Below, one piece after another: positions 60,924 through 64,000 of a stretch of 64,000 bases of DNA. The notes under the pieces are model-generated. The model worked only from the letters and a program-made list of their open reading frames with translations, did not search any database and was not told the origin of the DNA. The stretch is taken from contig NZ_CP089211.1 of the NCBI RefSeq assembly GCF_021183825.1, forward strand, positions 2,046,001 to 2,110,000. The letters are read 5' to 3'. The stretch is from Sinomicrobium kalidii. GTDB taxonomy: Bacteria > Bacteroidota > Bacteroidia > Flavobacteriales > Flavobacteriaceae. How positions within the stretch are numbered: the first letter of the stretch is position 1; each line of letters starts with the position of its first letter. The translations under genes and the position numbers were made by a program.

Positions 60924-62252
60924 ATGACAAAGAAAATCATATTCCTGGCGCTGGTAATGTCCTTTGCCGACCTCCCTGCCCAGCGTTTTGACGACGGCCT
61001 GATCCGCGAATTCCGCAAAGCGGCAAAAGAAGACCTGCTGGACAAATGGTACCCGCTTGCCGCGGACAATGACGACGGGGGCTTTTACAGCGAGATCACC
61101 TATGATTTTAAAATAGGGGACCATCAGGACAAAATGATCGTTACCCAGTCCCGCCACATCTGGACCAATGCCCGGGCCTTTCTCCTGTACGGGGAAGACA
61201 AATACCTCGGGTATGCCGAACACGGCTTTCGCTTCCTGCGGGACAAAATGTGGGATAAGGGCAACGGCGGTTTCCACAACCTGGTGACCAAAACCGGAAA
61301 ACCGATCCCTAAACCGGGTGAAGCCAAAACGGCTTATGGAAATGCTTTCGCCATCTATGCCCTGGCTGCCTATTACAAAGCTTCCCGTAACGAAGAAGCT
61401 CTCGAACTGGCCAAAAAGACGTTCCGGTGGCTGGAAAAACACAGTCACGACCCCGAATACAAAGGGTATTTCCAGCATATGGAAGCCAATGGCGACCGCA
61501 TAGCACGAACGGCCGATACGCCCTCTGCCGCAGATACGGGTTACAAAGACCAGAACAGTACCATCCACCTGCTGGAAGCCTTTACCGAACTCTACACGGT
61601 ATGGCCCGACGAACTGCTGCGGCAACGGCTCGAAGAATTATTATTGCTGGTACGGGATACCATTGTCAATGACGACAACTACATGAACCTGTTCTTCGAA
61701 AGGGACTGGACCCCGGTCTCCTTCAGAGACAGATCAAAAGAAACCATCGAAAAACATTATTACCTCGACCACGTATCGTTCGGTCACGACGTGGAAACCG
61801 CTTACCTGATGCTGGAAGCCTCCGACGCCCTGGGCCGTAAAGACCGGGAAAAAACACTGCATACAGGCAAAAACATGGTAGACCACGCCCTGGATAACGG
61901 CTGGGACAGTAAATCGGGCGGATTTTATGACGGGGGATATTACTTTAAAGGAACGAATGGTATAACCATTGTAAACCCGGATAAAAACTGGTGGTCACAG
62001 GCCGAAGGGCTCAATACGCTCCTCATTATGGACCGGCATTTCCCGGGGGATAAACGATCGTACGGGGAATACTTCCTTAAACTCTGGAAATACACCGGAA
62101 CCTATATCACGGACTCCCGTAAGGGCGGATGGTATGAATGGGGACAGGACACGCGCCCCGAAACCCGCAAGGATCCGAAAGGGCACATCTGGAAGTCGAC
62201 CTATCACAATTTCCGGGCACTGGCCAATTGTATCCGTATGCTTGAGGAATAA
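60924..62252 (+). CDS. AGE-family 2-epimerase (cellobiose/mannobiose 2-epimerase), probably periplasmic
   Basis: A 442-residue (alpha/alpha)6-barrel epimerase. It converts beta-1,4-mannobiose to mannosylglucose or cellobiose to glucosylmannose in this family. Motifs and histidines are visible: TQSRHIWTNARAF near residue 77, NSTIHLLEAFTELY near 215, DHVSFGHDVETAYL near 282-290, NWWSQAEGLNTLL near 355, and STYHNFRALANC near the end. A signal peptide-like N-terminus (IIFLALVMSFADLPAQ) is present, although most characterised epimerases are cytoplasmic, so epimerisation may occur in the periplasm. It is divergent from GH9 with a 140-base spacer. Confidence 0.87.
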   Translation: MTKKIIFLALVMSFADLPAQRFDDGLIREFRKAAKEDLLDKWYPLAADNDDGGFYSEITYDFKIGDHQDKMIVTQSRHIWTNARAFLLYGEDKYLGYAEHGFRFLRDKMWDKGNGGFHNLVTKTGKPIPKPGEAKTAYGNAFAIYALAAYYKASRNEEALELAKKTFRWLEKHSHDPEYKGYFQHMEANGDRIARTADTPSAADTGYKDQNSTIHLLEAFTELYTVWPDELLRQRLEELLLLVRDTIVNDDNYMNLFFERDWTPVSFRDRSKETIEKHYYLDHVSFGHDVETAYLMLEASDALGRKDREKTLHTGKNMVDHALDNGWDSKSGGFYDGGYYFKGTNGITIVNPDKNWWSQAEGLNTLLIMDRHFPGDKRSYGEYFLKLWKYTGTYITDSRKGGWYEWGQDTRPETRKDPKGHIWKSTYHNFRALANCIRMLEE

Positions 62253-62258
62253 TGAATG

Positions 62259-62476
62259 ACGAATCCTTCGGCTATGCTCAGGAACCTCACCAAATATCGA
62301 ATCACGAAGTTTTATCACCCGGTTTTGCATACTTCGGCATTCATAACCTATTGCATCCGTATACCGGAAGAAAAATAATTATTTTTACGGTGACAGATTA
62401 CAATGAAAAATCCGGGAATAACGAATCCTTCGGCTATGCTCAGGAACCTCACCGAATATCGAATGATGAAATTTTA
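62259..62476. repeat. Direct repeat of about 56 bp separated by 162 bp
   Basis: ACGAATCCTTCGGCTATGCT followed by CAGGAACCTCACC occurs at 62259-62314 and 62421-62476. The stretch between epimerase and esterase genes has no gene. Confidence 0.65.
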
Positions 62477-62550
62477 ATAGCCATGTTTTACACACTTCGA
62501 CATTCTGCGGTTCGGCATCCGGGATTCATCATTCATAACTTTAAGAAAAC

Positions 62551-63657
62551 ATGAAAAATTTTATCCCTGTATTTATTATAGCCCTGGCACTCGCCTCCTG
62601 TACGGAAAAGCCCGGCCTTGCGGTATATTCGCCGACAAACGAGGCATACTTCAGTAATTCGGGCAGACAGGAGGCCAAAGACAGCAGCCTGGTGCTTATC
62701 AGTGCCGCTTCGAGGATCGCCTTCCGGCCTTCAGCCGATACGCTTACCGTATTCTGCCGGAACGACCGGGAAGAACAGCACAGCTACCTGAGCCTGGCCA
62801 TCAACAAAAAATACCGGGGACGTTTCAGGATTAACAGTGATACACTCAATCATATTGCCCTTTCCCTTTCGGAAAACGATACCCTGGTCGAATTGTACAA
62901 GGCTACCGAAGCGAGTACGGGCAACCTGCTCATCGAAGGTATAGCCACCCGGTCATTGCGCCCCGCACCGGAAAAACCGGACATAAGGATAGAGTTTATC
63001 GGGAATTCCATTACCTCCGGTTTCGGGAACGATACGGAAGAAATTCCCTGCGGGGAAGGAACGTGGTACGACCAGCACAACGCCTTTTATTCGTATGCCA
63101 CCCTGGCGGCCAACCAACTGGATTGTGATTTTCTCCTGTCGTCCGTTTCCGGCTACGGTATGTACCGCAACTGGAACAGTGACGGCCCTACCCTTCCGGA
63201 AGTCTACGACAAGCTGTACCTGGACACCAATAACCCCAAATCCTTTACGCCGGAAATGTTCCGTCCGGACCTGGTGAGCATCTGCCTGGGCACCAACGAT
63301 CTTTCTGACGGTGACGGTACTGCGGAACGAGCGGAATTCGACCCGGACCGGTTTACCGAAACCTATATCCGTTTCGTTACCCGTCTCGCGGCCACGCGCC
63401 CCGGAGCCAAGATCGCCCTGCTGGACAGCCCCATGGTCACCGGTGAAAAGTCCGTTATATTACAGGACTGCCTCAAACGCGTACAGCAGCATTTCGCAAA
63501 AAAAGGCCGAAAAATATACGTATTCAACTTTACACCTTTGGAAATCGGCGGATGCCTGGGCCATCCTTCCATTGCAAACGACCGGAACATGGCCTCGCAA
63601 CTGTTACCGTTTTACCGCAATATCCTTAAAGACGTAAATAACGTGAATAATGGATAA
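62551..63657 (+). CDS. SGNH hydrolase, CE2-type acetylesterase lipoprotein
   Basis: A 368-residue carbohydrate esterase. The lipoprotein signal is ALALASC (Cys17). An N-terminal beta-sandwich (about 25-140, SLAINKKYRGRFRIN) precedes a SGNH domain with block I IEFIGNSITSGFGND (Ser near 152), block III LGTND and a C-terminal CLGHPS (His near 337). CE2 enzymes remove O-acetyl groups from glucomannan and xylan oligosaccharides, which fits this locus. The last codons (VNNVNNG) and the TAA are encoded by the left end of a TIR element at 63641-63660. Confidence 0.9.
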   Translation: MKNFIPVFIIALALASCTEKPGLAVYSPTNEAYFSNSGRQEAKDSSLVLISAASRIAFRPSADTLTVFCRNDREEQHSYLSLAINKKYRGRFRINSDTLNHIALSLSENDTLVELYKATEASTGNLLIEGIATRSLRPAPEKPDIRIEFIGNSITSGFGNDTEEIPCGEGTWYDQHNAFYSYATLAANQLDCDFLLSSVSGYGMYRNWNSDGPTLPEVYDKLYLDTNNPKSFTPEMFRPDLVSICLGTNDLSDGDGTAERAEFDPDRFTETYIRFVTRLAATRPGAKIALLDSPMVTGEKSVILQDCLKRVQQHFAKKGRKIYVFNFTPLEIGGCLGHPSIANDRNMASQLLPFYRNILKDVNNVNNG

Positions 63658-63780
63658 GAAAAAAGGTTCCCCTACTTCGGCTTGTCGAAGTAGGGGTGTC
63701 CTGCTGTGCGGGACGGGAAGTTTGACCAGCCCAAGCCCCGGGAATTGCACCCAAACACTTATGTTTATACCATGGTTTGA
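63641..63780. repeat. TIR element, half copy, overlapping the esterase stop
   Basis: It begins with TAACGTGAATAATGGATAAG at 63640-63659 and runs parallel, on the opposite strand, to the right half of 44729-45005 for about 140 bases (TTGTCGAAGTAGGGGTGTCC; ACCAGCCCAAGCCCC). It then stops without a second terminal repeat. A CCGTGTATCCGTGGC repeat follows at 63842-63870. Confidence 0.65.
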
Positions 63781-63887
63781 AAAATCAACGTACTACAGGA
63801 CTCCAAAACTCCCCAACTCCAGAACTCCCCGACTCACAAACCAAAAAAACATTCGTGTATCCGTGGCCCCCGTAAAAAAAGCACCGC

Positions 63888-64000
63888 TTATAAAACCCTT
63901 TTAATCCCGGAAAATTCTTCCCGGTACCGGGTGGGCGTACATTTTTTCAGTTTTTTGAACACCCGGTTAAAGTTGGCAATGTTGTTAAACCCGCAGGTAT
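63888..64000 (-). CDS. AraC-type helix-turn-helix regulator, C-terminal part, 5' end beyond the window
   Basis: The reverse frame from 64000 to the TAA at 63888-63890 reads TCGFNNIANFNRVFKKLKKC then TPTRYREEFSG, the second helix-turn-helix and C-terminal tail of an AraC family protein. Only about 37 residues are visible. It is convergent with the esterase gene and is a likely regulator of the glucomannan locus. Confidence 0.75.
   Translation of the reverse strand, partial: TCGFNNIANFNRVFKKLKKCTPTRYREEFSGIKRVL

Noticed and set aside
63650..63904. 84-codon open frame over the last repeat copies
   Set aside because: It consists of the TIR half copy and the CCGTGTATCCGTGGC repeat read as protein.
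1..64000. tRNA, rRNA or riboswitch genes
   Set aside because: No cloverleaf-like or ribosomal stretch was recognised in the spacers by reading; a covariance-model search would be needed to exclude small RNAs.

Overview
The window looks like a chromosomal segment of a Bacteroidota bacterium, most likely a flavobacterium of intermediate GC content. The reasons are a SusC/SusD pair, a DUF4254 protein beside a family 9 glycosyltransferase, a TPR-TM-AraC regulator, a GNAT-nitrilase fusion, promoters of the TAnnTTTG type, and A-rich rather than Shine-Dalgarno leaders. No rRNA, tRNA, CRISPR array or intact transposase gene was seen.

Layout. (1) 0-7 kb: the 3' end of a ferredoxin-domain reductase; a minus-strand surface-polysaccharide group (glycosyltransferase 9, DUF4254, sugar-phosphate transferase, UDP-glucuronate decarboxylase-like epimerase); a secreted serine hydrolase. 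(2) 7-21 kb: a natural-product region with two adjacent class I terpene synthases, a frameshifted S41 peptidase, a damaged AraC regulator, remnants of small bacteriocin-like peptides, a TPR-AraC regulator and a one-module A-T-R peptide synthetase. The 16-bp palindrome TTACGGATTTCCGTAA lies upstream of both the second terpene synthase and the synthetase, suggesting shared control. (3) 21-27 kb: small accessory genes (3D-domain protein, HxlR/SDR pair, VOC protein, aldo-keto reductase, EthD lipoprotein, an antitoxin with a wrecked toxin). (4) 27-32 kb: a four-part enzyme (adenylation domain, ACP, alpha-oxoamine synthase, SCP2-like tail) and an AT-rich pair made of a nucleotidyltransferase and an orphan Cys-rich lanthipeptide-like precursor. 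(5) 32-46 kb: housekeeping-like and accessory genes (M1 peptidase, dienelactone hydrolase, GNAT-nitrilase, TauE/SafE permease, amino-acid permease, twin cold-shock genes, fatty-acid desaturase, SRPBCC protein) among several gene remnants. (6) 46-51 kb: two secreted proteins, a small hydrolase and a molybdate uptake operon (modA, di-Mop protein, modB, modC). (7) 51-64 kb: a polysaccharide utilisation locus suited to acetylated glucomannan (SusD, SusC, GH26 mannanase, GH9 glucanase, cellobiose/mannobiose 2-epimerase, CE2 esterase, AraC regulator running off the end).

Two broad features stand out. Intergenic DNA is full of dispersed repeat families, including a MITE-like element with 20-bp terminal inverted repeats (TAACGTGAATAATGGATAAG); one copy forms the last codons and stop of the CE2 esterase gene. 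Between 10 and 46 kb about a dozen genes are frameshifted, truncated or internally deleted, which points to a decaying accessory region, although single-base shifts in homopolymer runs could be sequence errors.

The best candidates for undescribed biology are the A-ACP-AOS-SCP2 enzyme, the orphan lanthipeptide-like precursor with its nucleotidyltransferase partner, and the palindrome shared by the terpene synthase and the A-T-R synthetase.
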